The notes under the pieces were generated by a model. The model did no database searches, was not told the origin of the DNA, and saw only the letters and a program-made list of their open reading frames with translations. 64,000 nucleotides of DNA from Enoplolaimus lenunculus. Lineage: Eukaryota > Nematoda > Enoplea > Enoplida > Thoracostomopsidae. The first letter of the stretch is position 1; every line of letters starts with the position of its first letter. Below, piece after piece: positions 1-12,304 of this stretch. The position numbers and the translations under genes were made by a program. The stretch spans positions 1 through 64,000 of the forward strand of contig JASANG010001337.1 in the NCBI GenBank assembly GCA_030248215.1, given 5' to 3'.

Positions 1-1542
1 GTGCAGTGACATCTGTACAGTTATATTTATCTAAAAATCTGGCGTTTGTACGCCTAAAATACTTTGCCTCTGTTTAGATATCACCTCTATATAAGTACTG
101 AGAATTGCGCTCACGAGATGTAAGAATCGAACGAACCCTGCTGAAACACGCCATTCTAAAACTTTAGGCTGGGATTTAATCCAATAAATGATGCCGATTT
201 CCCGACCGAGAGCTATCTTTAATGCGGCATTCTGCGGCGAGTGGCGTGTCCAGCGGCACGCGGCTAAGCGAAACACTTACTGGTCCACCTCTGGTTAACC
301 GGCCGGCCTCGATACGCTCTTGGTGGTGTAATCAGAATTTCGATGTTTTTCAGGTATTTTTTGTGTATATGTCGTAGGCCAATCTGTTATTCATGCCAGT
401 TTCTAATTAGCCTTTGGCTGTTGAGACCAAATCGCAGGTTGGTCCGGCCAGTCTCAATTGTGTAATGTAGCTGAACAACAGTAATGTAAAACCAACGCTG
501 ACACAAATCTGATTGATCAATAGGCGTGCAACGTTCTTGCATGAAACAAAGTGTAAAATTGTGTATTTAAAAATCGTTGGCTTCTGGCTCCCTTCGCTAT
601 CGAGGTTGCTTTCGCCGTATTCTAATTCGAAAATTATTTTTTATAAATATTCCGCAAAATACACATTCCTAGGCGTTAAAATTCAAATATTTCCGACTTT
701 ATCAATAACTCTGAACCTATACTTGTAAAAATAAAAATCTGACCCTAAATCTATTTTTATTGCTGAATCAAAGACCCCCCAAAAAAGTAACATTGGGTCC
801 AACTGACAATTCACTATTCAGGCATACTTATAAATTACTTACAATGTTGTTTGTCAAGTACAAACCAACCGTCATTTCATTTTTGCAACAACGCAAACTC
901 CTAATGCCACTTAAGTTTATAAACAAATTAGCACAAAAAAAAATATTATACATTATCACGAATGTATTCCATTTTAAGTCGCTTTTAACAACAAAAATGA
1001 AACAAATGAAATTAACTGTGAAATAAGGGGAACGATATGGATTCTGAAAACGAGGCTTAATCGCCATTTGTAGGGGTGTCGCATCTCGAGATAAATTTTT
1101 AGGCTGATATATATATATACATTCATATATACATATACACAGAATTAGAGTTCAACCTGAATTCCTGTATAAATTCATTTCTTGCTCCTGTTCCTGTTTC
1201 AGCATTTAAAATGACTGTAATTTTAGGTTTTGCTGTAAGTTAATCATAATCATATTTATATTGGAAACTTTTTCTAAAAAGTAGTAAATTTCAAAAATGA
1301 GTGTTTTTGAATTAGTTCAATTCTTTTAATAAACTTTTAGATTAGAAATGTGGTGTGTATTTCGAAAACTATTTTGACCGAGCTGAAAATTCGTTAAAGC
1401 CTAATTGTAGACTATTTTTAAAAAAATTCAATTGTAATTCGGTGATGAAAATTATTTTAAGTTAGGTTTTGTTCCTGTACCGGTTCCTGAAAATTCGTTC
1501 GTGTTCCCTGTTCTTGTGGAACTCTGATATATATATTTCTAT

Positions 1543-1549
<7 letters not shown>

Positions 1550-1603
<54 letters not shown>
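1550..1603. repeat. (AT)n microsatellite
   Basis: A run of alternating AT about 50 bases long. The same array lies at the same arm position at 5145-5218 and 10563-10640, with different lengths, so it has expanded and contracted since the arms were copied. Confidence 0.95.
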
Positions 1604-1608
<5 letters not shown>

Positions 1609-2189
1609 CAGCGCTACTAATGTGAAAATAAATTAAAACAGCAGCATATATTTGTTATGCCTATTTAAAAACTTTAAAGTAAATGCAATTGTTTTGGGAC
1701 AACTTTGGGGGCCATACTTTATACGCAGTGCTGCAGAATCTGTAAGAAAAAGTTAGGCTTATGGCCATCATAAATATATATATAATATATTTTTGTATGA
1801 ATAAATGTATTCAATCTCCAAACTTATGTTTCGAAGAATGTGCAACACGATGACTTCATTTAGAAGCACAAAGTTTGTAGTTTGAAACGTATTATAAAGA
1901 CAAAAAAAGACAAAAAATTGCTAAGTAAAATTTTCAGATACTTTTATGATACTTGCAATGCTGATTTGCATATATTGTCTGTATGATAAGCACTCTCGTA
2001 CTTTTAAATAACTCAATATAATTCCACTTTTTCAACAGTTATTATTTCACAACTGTAATTTTGGACAAAAAATTTGCGCACACATATTCTCATATTTTAA
2101 AAAATTTTAAAATCATATTTCAGAAAAAACTTAAAAAATCATTCAATTTTATTCTGAAACCAAATATTTTTCTCTTCAAAGAAACGACA

Positions 2190-2645
2190 TAAATCTCTTC
2201 CATCGCCTGTCGTCATCGTCGCCATCTCGCGATCGTAAATTGTAGCGCCGGCCATATCTGGTTTCTTCGTCATCGTTGCTTTTTCTTCGTTTTGTTGTCG
2301 TTTTCTTCACCGCATATTGCATCGTTTTCTTCCTTGTTCTTGTTCCTTCTTCGTCTTCAAATTGTTCGTAGTTTTCATTTTCTTCTTCTTCGTCGCTGTC
2401 GCTGTCGCGACTACGCAGATTGTAGTTGTGTTTTTTCTGGTTCCTCGTTTTTGTCGGTGTCGATTACGATCCACAGGTCGGCAACAAATTTCAAATTTAA
2501 AATATAAACGGCTGTTCCGGTAAATCGTCGTTGTCTTGCTGTTCAATGGTGTCACATCCCGGGTCGAACGTCGGTCTTGTAATTCATGTACACCAACATA
2601 TGACGTTTCTACCTCCTTTTTTGTAGGCCCATCTTCGTCGAAAGC
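2190..2645 (-). pseudogene. Broken copy of the YNLRSR acidic ORF (left arm)
   Basis: This stretch aligns base for base with the readable ORF at 11126-11589 and lies at the same place in its arm. The acidic, poly-Glu/Asp coding bias is still visible, but the frame does not stay open. It is a decayed copy carried by the repeat arm, not an independent gene. Confidence 0.6.
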
Positions 2646-2879
2646 TGAAAACCACTAGCATCGACTGTTAGAAATAATGGTGAACATTCAGCGTTATCAC
2701 GCGTACCTGTAGTCTCCTGCGGTTTCCAAGCGCGTGGTTACAAGATTGCGCACTTTTTTGTTCATTTTTAGGTTGGGTATGACGAACTAATAACATATAA
2801 CATATTAGCCTGGCATATCGCTTCAATTATAGAATAATTGTTAGCTTTGTCATAGGTATCAGGGTATAGTCGGGAGAGC

Positions 2880-3893
2880 TGCCTATGATGTGGGATTAAC
2901 GTTATAACCGAGGCAGAGTGGGTCTATGGTTTGTTCCCATGTTGATTCGATCGTCAACGTTAAAATTTGGGCTCATATATCGGGTCAGCAGACAAAACTC
3001 GAATATCATATGACATAAGTTTACAACCCACCGCTCCCAAATGTTCAACGTGTACAAGAGTCGGTATGTCACTTAACACCGTGGGAGATTTATGCGAATA
3101 TCCTATAATATTCCAAAATTTCAACGAATATCATATGGTATTAAAGCGGGAACAGCTGTAATCTTTGGGTACAAATAAATGAAGGAAAAGTTAGACCGCA
3201 GAGGGACAAAATGTGCTTTTAAATACCAAATATATGACTGTAAATTGTTTCTGACGCAAAACCACTTAGAACCACCTGCTTCAGAACTCAAAAATTCAAA
3301 CTTCAAACTCTGGCATCATATGATATTCAACGGGACAATTTGGGTATGTTACCTCAAGTATGCATATGTTTTAGAAAACATATCATATGATATGTTTTCA
3401 AACGTATGCATACTTGAGGTAACATACCCAAATTGTCCCGTTGAATATCATATGATGCCAGAGTTTGAAGTTTGAATTTTTGAGTTCTGAAGCTGTGGTT
3501 CTAAGTGGTTTTGCGTCAAAAACAATTTACAGTCATATATTTGGTATTTAAAAGCACATTTGTCCCTCTGCGGTCTAACTTTCCCTTCATTTATTTGTAC
3601 CCAAAGATTACACTGTCCCGCTTAATACCATATGATATTCGTTGAAATTTTGGAATATTATAGGATATTCGCATAAATCTCCCACAGTATCACGTGACAT
3701 ACCGACTCTTGTACACGTTGAACATTTGGGAGCGGTGGGTTGTAAACTTATGTCATATGATATTCGAGTTTTGTCTGCTGTCCCGATATTTGAGCCCATA
3801 TTTTAACGTTGACGTCGAATCAACATAGGAACAAGCCATGACCCACCTGCCTCGGTTATAACGTTAATCCCACATCCTAGGCAGCTCTCTGAC
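2880..3893. repeat. Palindromic element with CATATG motifs at the centre of palindrome 1
   Basis: The ends read GTGGGATTAACGTTATAACC and its inverse, and the whole kilobase is a near-perfect inverted repeat. CATATGATAT and its variants recur inside. A diverged solo relative lies at 50068-50930, with ends of the form GGGTTCACGTTATAA and the same internal landmarks (CATGATATTCGA, then TTTTGTCTG). The shared family suggests that this module is itself a foldback-type transposon sitting at the hinge of the larger palindrome. Half of it also caps the third arm at about 11808-12304. Confidence 0.65.
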
Positions 3894-4084
3894 TATACCC
3901 TGATACCTATGACAAAGCGAAACAATTATTCGTATAATTAAAGCAATATACCAGGCTAATATGTTATATGTTATTTTCGTTCGTTACCCAACCTCAAGAT
4001 GGACAAAGAATCACAAATTTTTAACCACGCGCTTTAAAACCACGGGAACCTACGGGTCGCGTACAACGCTGAATCTCACCATTC

Positions 4085-4562
4085 TTTCTGACAGTCGATG
4101 CTAGTGATTTTCAGCTTTGCGACGAAGATGGGTTTCCTAGAGGTCGAAACGATATGTTGATGCACATGAATTACAACCGATTGACCCCGGGATGTGACAC
4201 CATTGAACAGCAGGACGACAACGATCCGGAACAGCCGTTTATATTTAAATTTGAAATTTTTTTCCGACCAGTGGTTCGTAATAGACACCGACCAAAACGA
4301 GGAACCAAAAAACACAATCTACAATCTGCGTAGTCGCGACAGCGACAGCGACGAAGAAAAAGAAACATAAAAACTACGAAAAAGTTTGAAGACGAAGAAG
4401 AACAAGAACAAGGAAGAAATCGATACAATCTGCGATCAAGAAATCGACAACAAAACGAAGAAAGCAACGATGACGAAGAAACCGGTAGCCGGCGCTACAA
4501 TTTACGATCACGTGATGGCAACGATGACGACAGCGATGAAGATTTTATGTTGTTTCTTTGAA
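4085..4562 (+). pseudogene. Broken copy of the YNLRSR acidic ORF (inverted arm)
   Basis: This is the inverted-arm counterpart of 11126-11589. It begins with the same Met-Leu-Met-His codons near 4155 and ends with the same Asp-rich tail near 4560, but it does not read through as one frame. Like the third copy, it points toward the centre of the hairpin at 7899. Confidence 0.6.
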
Positions 4563-5141
4563 GAAAAAAACCTTTGATTTCCAATAAAATTGAATGATTT
4601 TTTAGATTTTTCTGAAATCTGATTTTAAAAATTTTTAAAATATGAGAATATGTGTGCGCAAAATTTTTGTCCAAAATTACAGTTGTGAAATAATAACTGT
4701 TGGAAAAGTAAATTATATTGCGTTATTTTAAAAGTACGAGTGCTTACTGCATACATGCGATATATGCAATGCACATTTGAGTATCATAAAAGTATCTGAA
4801 ATTTTACTTAGCAATTTTTTGTCTTTTTTGTCTTTAAATACGTTCAAACTACAAACTTTGTGCTTCTAAATGAAGTCATCGTGGTTGACAATTCTTCCAA
4901 AACATAAGTTTGGAGATTAATTGCATTTATTCATACACATATATATTATATATATATTTATGATGGCCTGTGCTCTTTTCTTTACCGTTCTAGAAGCACT
5001 CATATAAGTATAGCCCCTGATCCCGTCATATCCAAAACTATTCATTCACTTTTAAGTTTTTAAATAGGCAAAACAAATATATACTGCTGTTTTAATTTTT
5101 GTTTCAGTTTCCCCTTTTTTAGTTTAGCGCTGTATAATATA

Positions 5142-5218
<77 letters not shown>

Positions 5219-5225
<7 letters not shown>

Positions 5226-5633
5226 CCAACAAGAACAAAGTTTTACAAGAACAGGAACACGAACAGGAATTGAATTTTTTCAGGAACCGGTACAGGAACA
5301 GGAACCGTAACTTAAAATAATTTTCATCACCGAATTACAATTGAATTTTTTTAAAAATAGTCTACGATTAGCTTAAGCGAATTTTCAGCTATTTCGTCAG
5401 AATCGTTTGCGAAATCACACCACATTTCTAATCTAAAAGTTTATTAAAAGAATTGAACTAATTGCAAAAACACTCATTTTTGAAATTACTACTTTTAAAA
5501 AAGTTTCCAATATAAATATGATTATGATTAAGTTACAGCAAAACCTTAAAAATTCCAGTTCCTGCATCTTTAAATGCTGAAACAGGAACAGGAGCAAGAA
5601 TTGAATTTATGCAGGAATTCCGGTTGAATTCTA
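5219..5633. repeat. Embedded GGAACAGGAAC-rich inverted-repeat module
   Basis: Between the AT array and the outer arm lies a block bounded by CAGAGTTCCAACAAG on one side and GGTTGAATTC on the other. Its ends are built of GGAACAGGAAC-type units pointing inward. The other copies are at about 1143-1533 and 10165-10562. Its layout resembles that of the CCGG-rich hAT-type miniature elements found elsewhere in the window, suggesting an old nested insertion that was then copied with the arms. Confidence 0.5.
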
Positions 5634-6769
5634 ATTATGTGTATATGTATATATGAATGTATATATATATCAGCCCTGAAGCAAAAATTTATCTTGAGAG
5701 TATGCAACACCCCCTACAAATAGGCGATTAAGCCTGGTTTTCGGATCCATATCGGCTTCCCGCTTACTTCACAGTTAATTTCATTTGTTTCATTTTGTTG
5801 TTAAAAGCAACTTAAAATGAATACATTCGTGAGATTTTGTAGAATATTTTATTTTGTGCTAATTTGTTTATAAACTTAAGTGGCATTAGGAGTTTGCGTT
5901 GTTGCAAAAATGAAATGACGGTTGGTTTGTACTTGACAAACAACATTGTAAGTAATTTATAAGTATGCCTGAATAGTGAATTGTCAGTTGGACCCAATGT
6001 TACTTTTTTGGGGGGTCTTTGATTCAGCAATAAAAATAGATTTAGGGTCAGATTTTTATTTTTACAAGTATAGGTTCAGAGTTATTGATAAAGTCGGAAA
6101 TATTTGAATTTTAACGCCTAGGAATGTGTATTTTGCGGAATATTTATAAAAAATAATTTTCGAATTAGAATACGGCGAAAGCAACCTCGATAGCGAAGGG
6201 AGCCAGAAGCCAACGATTTTTAAATACACAATTTTACACTTTGTTTCATGCAAGAACGTTGCACGCCTATTGATCAATCAGATTTGTGTCAGCGTTGGTT
6301 TTACATTACTGTTGTTCAGCTACATTACACAATTGAGACTGGCCGGACCAACCTGCGATTTGGTCTCAACAGCCAAAGGCTAATTAGAAACTGGCATGAA
6401 TAACAGATTGGCCTACGACATATACACAAAAAATACCTGAAAAACATCGAAATTCTGATTACACCACCAAGAGCGTATCGAGGCCGGCCGGTTAACCAGA
6501 GGTGGACCAGTAAGTGTTTCGCTTAGCCGCGTGCCGCTGGACACGCCACTCGCCGCAGAATGCCGCATTAAAGATAGCTCTCGGTCGGGAAATCGGCATC
6601 ATTTATTGGATTAAATCCCAGCCTAAAGTTTTAGAATGGCGTGTTTCAGCAGGGTTCGTTCGATTCTTACATCTCGTGAGCGCAATTCTCAGTACTTATA
6701 TAGAGGTGATATCTAAACAGAGGCAAAATATTTTAGGCGTACAAACGCCAGATTTTTAGATAAATATAA

Positions 6770-7430
6770 CAAATAATCGCAAACTTTGATGTCGCCGGAA
6801 AAATGGTGTGTGCGGTTCACGATTTCGGTTGCGTCTGCGCTACGTTAACGCCCAGGCTAATGATATGGCTTAGGCTTAGGTAAAGGCCAATTCGATGCGT
6901 AATAATTTGCACAAGTTTACTGAACTTGTATGACAAGAGCTTTTTATCTTTTCCTATGTAAAACAAAGAGTGGATAATCGCTATTTAACAAGACTACGCA
7001 ACTGGTCACATTCCGGTAGAAAAGAATATACCCGCACGCGTTGCGTTTTTGTCATACCCCCCTATGTTCAAAGGGGGGTAAAACCGGTGGGAACCATTTC
7101 ACATTATGTATGCGGCGTAAACATGCTCCCCTTATAGTTTAATTTAGAGGTATTCACGTGATAGCGACTTCCCCTCTAAACAGTGGGAGGTCAGCCAAAA
7201 ACGCAAAGCCCGGTGATACATTTTTACCGTGCACAGAACGGTCCCCAAAGAGTTTCACAGTCTTGTATATATTATGCCCCTCCGCCAGCCCGGCACTTTT
7301 GATATATATACTTTCGCTTCACATTTCGCTTTTCCACTTTTCCGGACCAGTACTTTATTGTTGTCCGTTTTGGTTTTTTCTTTTATTCTTACACAGGCAA
7401 ATAAAACAATTTCTAGCGCGTAAGTTGGGC
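6770..7430. repeat. Block B, inner arm of the hairpin, left
   Basis: Inverse of about 8370-9030. It contains short inverted units such as CCCCCCTATGTTCAAAGGG and the phrase GTTGCGTTTTTG. Diverged relatives at 54058-54310 and 54780-54900 show that part of B is a dispersed element in its own right. The short frames in B on both strands are repeated only because the DNA is repeated; nothing in them looks like a protein family. Confidence 0.6.
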
Positions 7431-8370
7431 TACGTCGCGTTGTAGCGTACTTGCTATTTGTGGTTGATAAGAGAGATTGAACAATATTGCAGACCTAAAT
7501 TGAAACACTACAGTAGGCAAGACAAAATGGTCACTCGCTATTTTAATAAAGACAAAGTTTCACCGGCACTGCCGAAATCTTTTACGTCAACCACATCATC
7601 ATGTAGCATCTATTCATTTTGGTTTCCTTCTATTTTCCTTTCGGTATCGCTCGGCGCCTTTTATCTCATCGGCGTCGTCGGCCGCTGTACGTAAATTGCC
7701 GTATAGTGTAGCCGCAAACGTTGCTTCTGATTACTACCAAAAATACGACCTGACACCGCATCTGAATATAAAGAGCTAAGTAGCCTTATGTCAGCGAAAT
7801 AAGCACATTACGAAGTACACAAATTAAGTAACAGTCGCTAGATTCTTATTACCTTTTTTCAGTATAAATCGAAAACCTTTTTTAGCGTCAAAAATGGCAT
7901 TTGTGGTTTTAACCAATTCGTCAAATTTCTAGATCACAATTAAATAAAAGGAAAAAAACCCCGTACTATTAATTTTTTAGTTTCCATAGCAACGATAGAA
8001 TGTGTACCCCGGTAAAGGTTTTACCAGACTTCATTGATAATTCGTGTGTTTTGAGTATACAGGACACATTCTGCATATGCCGACTTTGGGCTGTATATAC
8101 CAAAAGTTAATAGAAATTTCATGTTTCTCTTAAAGTTTGTAGAGAAATGACGAAAATTGTCACCGCTAACAGGCTATGGAATAACCTGCTTGATCGTAGT
8201 GGTTAAAAACAATACTGTTCCGAAATTAATCCAAGCAACGGAGTACGAGATGTTGGTTCCGAATTCAAATTAATAATATTTGTCCACAGAGGATATTATA
8301 ATCCTTAAAGCCGGTTGACAACAATCTTACAGTTTGCCACTGTAAATACGTTTACGCCGATATTATTCTT
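7430..8370. other. Loop of the giant hairpin, no gene seen
   Basis: This is the only stretch of the 12.3 kb array without an inverted or direct copy in the window. Arm homology fades from about 7400 and resumes near 8380. The longest open frame (7458-7694, plus) has no recognisable features. If the hairpin element encodes anything unique it would have to be here, but I see no support for it. Confidence 0.5.
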
Positions 8371-10556
8371 ATATCGCTAGGAAACGTTTGTGCTTGAACG
8401 AAAATCTTAATAAAACGTGCTTTTTGAAGACAACTATGATTGACTGAATGTCTGGTACGGGAAAAGTGGAAAAGCTAAATGTGAAGCGAAGTATATATAT
8501 CGAATATGCCGGGCTGGTGGAGTGCATAATATATACAAGACTGTGAAACTCTTTGGGGTCCGCATGGTACAAAATGTATCACCGGGCTTTGCGTTTTTGG
8601 CTGACCTCCCACTGTTTAGAGGGGGAGTCGCTATCACGTGAATACCTCTAAATTAAACTATAAGGGGAGCATGTTTACGCCGCATACATAATGTGAAATG
8701 GTTCGCACCGGTTTTACCCCCCTTTGAACATAGGGGGGTATGACAAAAACGCAACGCGTGCCGGGTATATTCTTTTCTACACGGAATGTGACCAGTTGCG
8801 TAGTCTTGTTAAATAGCGATTATCCACTCTTTGTTTTACATAGGAAAAGATAAAAACTCTTGTCATACAAGTTCAGTAAACTTGTGCAAATTATTTACGC
8901 ATCGAATTGGCCTTTACCTAAGCCTAAGCCATATCATTAGCCTGGGCGTTAACGTAGCGCAGACGCAACCGGGAGTCGTGACCGCACACACCTTTTTTCC
9001 GGCGACATCCAAAGTTTGCGATTATTTGTTATATTTATCTAAAAATCTGGCGTTTGTACGCCTAAAATATTTTGCCTCTGTTTAGATATCACCTCTATAT
9101 AAGTACTGAGAATTGCGCTCACGAGATGTAAGAATCGAACGAACCCTGCTGAAACACGCCATTCTAAAACTTTAGGCTGGGATTTAATCCAATAAATGAT
9201 GCCGATTTCCCGACCGAGAGCTATCTTTAATGCGGCATTCTGCGGCGAGTGGCGTGTCCAGCGGCACGCGGCTAAGCGAAACACTTACTGGTCCACCTCT
9301 GGTTAACCGGCCGGCCTCGATACGCTCTTGGTGGTGTAATCAGAATTTCGATGTTTTTCAGGTATTTTTTGTGTATATGTCGTAGGCCAATCTGTTATTC
9401 ATGCCAGTTTCTAATTAGCCTTTGGCTGTTGAGACCAAATCGCAGGTTGGTCCGGCCAGTCTCAATTGTGTAATGTAGCTGAACAACAGTAATGTAAAAC
9501 CAACGCTGACACAAATCTGATTGATCAATAGGCGTGCAACGTTCTTGCATGAAACAAAGTGTAAAATTGTGTATTTAAAAATCGTTGGCTTCTGGCTCCC
9601 TTCGCTATCGAGGTTGCTTTCGCCGTATTCTAATTCGAAAATTATTTTTTATAAATATTCCGCAAAATACACATTCCTAGGCGTTAAAATTCAAATATTT
9701 CCGACTTTATCAATAACTCTGAACCTATACTTGTAAAAATAAAAATCTGACCCTAAATCTATTTTTATTGCTGAATCAAAGACCCCCCAAAAAAGTAACA
9801 TTGGGTCCAACTGACAATTCACTATTCAGGCATACTTTTAAATTACTTACAATGTTGTTTGTCAAGTACAAACCAACCGTCATTTCATTTTTGCAACAAC
9901 GCAAACTCCTAATGCCACTTAAGTTTATAAACAAATTAGCACAAAATAAAATATTCTACAGAATCTCACGAATGTATTCATTTTAAGTTGCTTTTAACAA
10001 CAAAATGAAACAAATGAAATTAACTGTGAAGTAAGCGGGAAGCCGATATGGATCCGAAAACCAGGCTTAATCGCCTATTTGTAGGGGGTGTTGCATACTC
10101 TCGAGATAAATTTTTGCTTCAGGGCTGATATATATATACATTCATATATACATATACACATAATTAGGGTTCAACCGGAATTCCTGCATAAATTCAATTC
10201 CTGCTCCTGTTCCTGTTTCAGCATTTAAAGATGCAGGAACTGGAATTTTTAAGGTTTTGCTGTAAGTTAATCATAATCATATTTATATTGGAAACTTTTT
10301 TAAAAGTAGTAATTTCAAAAATGAGTGTTTTTGCAATTAGTTCAATTCTTTTAATAAACTTTTAGATTAGAAATGTGGTGTGATTTCGCAAACGATTCTG
10401 ACGAAATAGCTGAAAATTCGCTTAAGCTAATCGTAGACTATTTTTAAAAAAATTCAATTGTAATTCGGTGATGAAAATTATTTTAAGTTACGGTTCCTGT
10501 TCCTGTACCGGTTCCTGAAAAAATTCAATTCCTGTTCGTGTTCCTGTTCTTGTTGA

Positions 10557-10562
<6 letters not shown>

Positions 10563-10641
<79 letters not shown>

Positions 10642-10679
10642 TATACGCAACAAATAAAAAAACAAAAAACAAACAAATA

Positions 10680-10718
<39 letters not shown>
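10563..10718. repeat. Two (AT)n arrays
   Basis: AT runs at 10563-10640 and 10683-10718 are separated by a short A-rich, ACAAAC-containing spacer. They give meaningless Ile-Tyr open frames on the minus strand. Confidence 0.95.
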
Positions 10719-10722
<4 letters not shown>

Positions 10723-11125
10723 CATCATAAATATATATATAATATATATGTGTATGAATAAATGCAATTAATCTCCAAACTTATGTTTTGGAAGAATTGT
10801 CAACCACGATGACTTCATTTAGAAGCACAAAGTTTGTAGTTTGAACGTATTTAAAGACAAAAAAGACAAAAAATTGCTAAGTAAAATTTCAGATACTTTT
10901 ATGATACTCAAATGTGCATTGCATATATCGCCTGTATGCTGTAAGCACTCGTATTTTAAAATAACGCAATATAATTTACTTTTCCAACAGTTATTATTTC
11001 ACAACTGTAATTTTGGACAAAAAATTTGCGCACACATATTCTCATATTTTAAAAATTTTTAAAATCAGATTTCAGAAAAATCTAAAAAATCATTCAATTT
11101 TATTGGAAATCAAATATTTTTCTCT

Positions 11126-11589
11126 TCAAAGAAACAACATAAAATCTTCATCGCTGTCGTCATCGTTGCCATCACGCGATCGTAAATTGTAGCGCCGGCT
11201 ACCGGTTTCTTCGTCATCGTTGCTTTCTTCGTTTTGTTGTCGATTTCTTGATCGCAGATTGTATCGATTTCTTCCTTGTTCTTGTTCTTCTTCGTCTTCA
11301 AATTGTTCGTAGTTTTCATTTTCTTCTTCGTCGTCGCTGTCGCTGTCGCGACTGCGCAGATTGTAGTTGTGTTTTTTGGTTCCTCGTTTTTGTCGGTGTC
11401 GATTACGATCCACAGGTCGGCAACAAATTTCAAATTTAAATATAAACGGCTGTTCCGGATCGTTGTCGTCCTGCTGTTCAATGGTGTCACATCCCGGGGT
11501 CAATCGGTTGTAATTCATGTGCATCAACATATCGTTTCGACCTCTTGGAAACCCATCTTCGTCGCAAAGCTGAAAATCACTAGCATCGA
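11126..11589 (-). CDS. Acidic protein with three YNLRSR motifs, encoded in the repeat arm
   Basis: Unrecognised protein. From the first Met at 11530 the frame gives 134 residues. YNLRSR occurs at residues 56-61, 90-95 and 114-119, separated by strongly acidic stretches rich in Asp, Glu, Asn and Gln, and the protein ends SDEDFMLFL. The N-terminal 50 residues are mixed, with Cys36-Cys37 and a basic patch before the first motif. The frame stays open upstream to 11611, and a good splice acceptor (TTCTTTCTGACAG) would start an exon at 11589, so this may be a last exon. Two decayed copies lie in the other arms. LRS-type arginine motifs dock on the nucleosome acidic patch in some viral and cellular proteins; a chromatin-tethering role is inference only. 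Confidence 0.5.
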
Positions 11590-12304
11590 CTGTCAGAAAG
11601 AATGGTGAGATTCAGCGTTGTACGCGATCCGTAGGTTCCCGTGGTTTTAAAGCGCGTGGTTAAAAATTTGTGATTCTTTGTCCATTTTGAGGTTGGGTAA
11701 CGAACGAATAACATATAACATATTAGCCTGGTATATTGCTTTAATTATAGAATAATTGTTAGCTTTGTCATAGGTATCAGGGTATAGTCGGAGAGCTGCC
11801 TATGATGTGGGATTAACGTTATAACCGAGGCAGGTGGGTCATGGTTTGTTCCCATGTTGATTCGACGTCAACGTTAAAATTTGGGCTCATATATCGGGTC
11901 AGCAGACAAAACTCGAATATCATATGACATAAGTTTACAACCCACCGCTCCCAAATGTTCAACGTGTACAAGAGTCGGTATGTCACGTGATACTGTGGGA
12001 GATTTATGCGAATATCCTATAATATTCCAAAATTTCAACGAATATCATATGGTATTAAGCGGGACAGTGTAATCTTTGGGTACAAATAAATGAAGGGAAA
12101 GTTAGACCGCAGAGGGACAAATGTGCTTTTAACTACCAAATATATGACTGTAAATTGTTTTTGACGCAAAACCACTTAGAACCACCCGCTTCAGAACTCA
12201 AAAATTCAAATTTCATACTCTGACACCATATGATATTCAACAGGACAATTTGGGTATGTTACCCCTAAGTATGCATACGTTTGAAAACATATCATATGAT
12301 ATTC

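Larger units (their letters stand above)
21..6757. repeat. Giant palindrome 1 (arm A and its inverted copy)
   Basis: Positions 21-3385 reappear as the reverse complement at 3385-6757. The outer 700 bases of the two arms are almost identical, while the middle differs by small indels and different AT-array lengths. There is no spacer at the centre, which falls inside a CATATGATAT-type motif near 3385. Homology stops abruptly at 21 on the left, where the sequence no longer matches what follows 6757. The same arm occurs a third time, forward, at about 9033-12304. The high arm identity points to recent duplication or gene conversion; an assembly artefact at such a palindrome cannot be excluded from sequence alone. 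Confidence 0.85.
3385..12304. mobile_element. Giant hairpin (foldback-like) element of about 8.9 kb
   Basis: The left arm, 3385 to about 7430, is the inverse of about 8370-12304, giving arms near 4 kb around a loop of roughly 940 bases. Outer-arm landmarks pair exactly: the short ORF ending at 6759 pairs with one starting at 9039, and 7158 pairs with 8637. Each arm holds, from outside to inside, half of the CATATG palindrome, the acidic YNLRSR ORF pointing inward, an AT array, a GGAACAGGAAC-rich stretch, and the terminal B block. No transposase, polymerase or integrase was recognised, so mobility is inferred from structure and copy number. A segmental inverted duplication is the alternative. 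Confidence 0.55.
9033..12304. repeat. Third copy of arm A (direct orientation)
   Basis: Direct repeat of 21-3385 with an offset near 9008 bases. The outer part is nearly identical to the first copy. At 12304 the homology ends precisely at the symmetry centre of the CATATG palindrome, and unrelated sequence follows. Confidence 0.85.

Noticed and set aside
9039-9986. Three short ORFs preserved in all arm copies (for example 9039-9284, 9521-9736)
   Set aside because: They are conserved only because the DNA is nearly identical; composition and frame choice show no coding signal.
10478-10767. Open frames of alternating Ile and Tyr on the minus strand
   Set aside because: They are translations of the AT microsatellite.
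1-12304. A large virus-like or Polinton-type element
   Set aside because: No polymerase, integrase, protease, packaging or capsid gene was recognised; only inverted repeats and one small acidic ORF are present.
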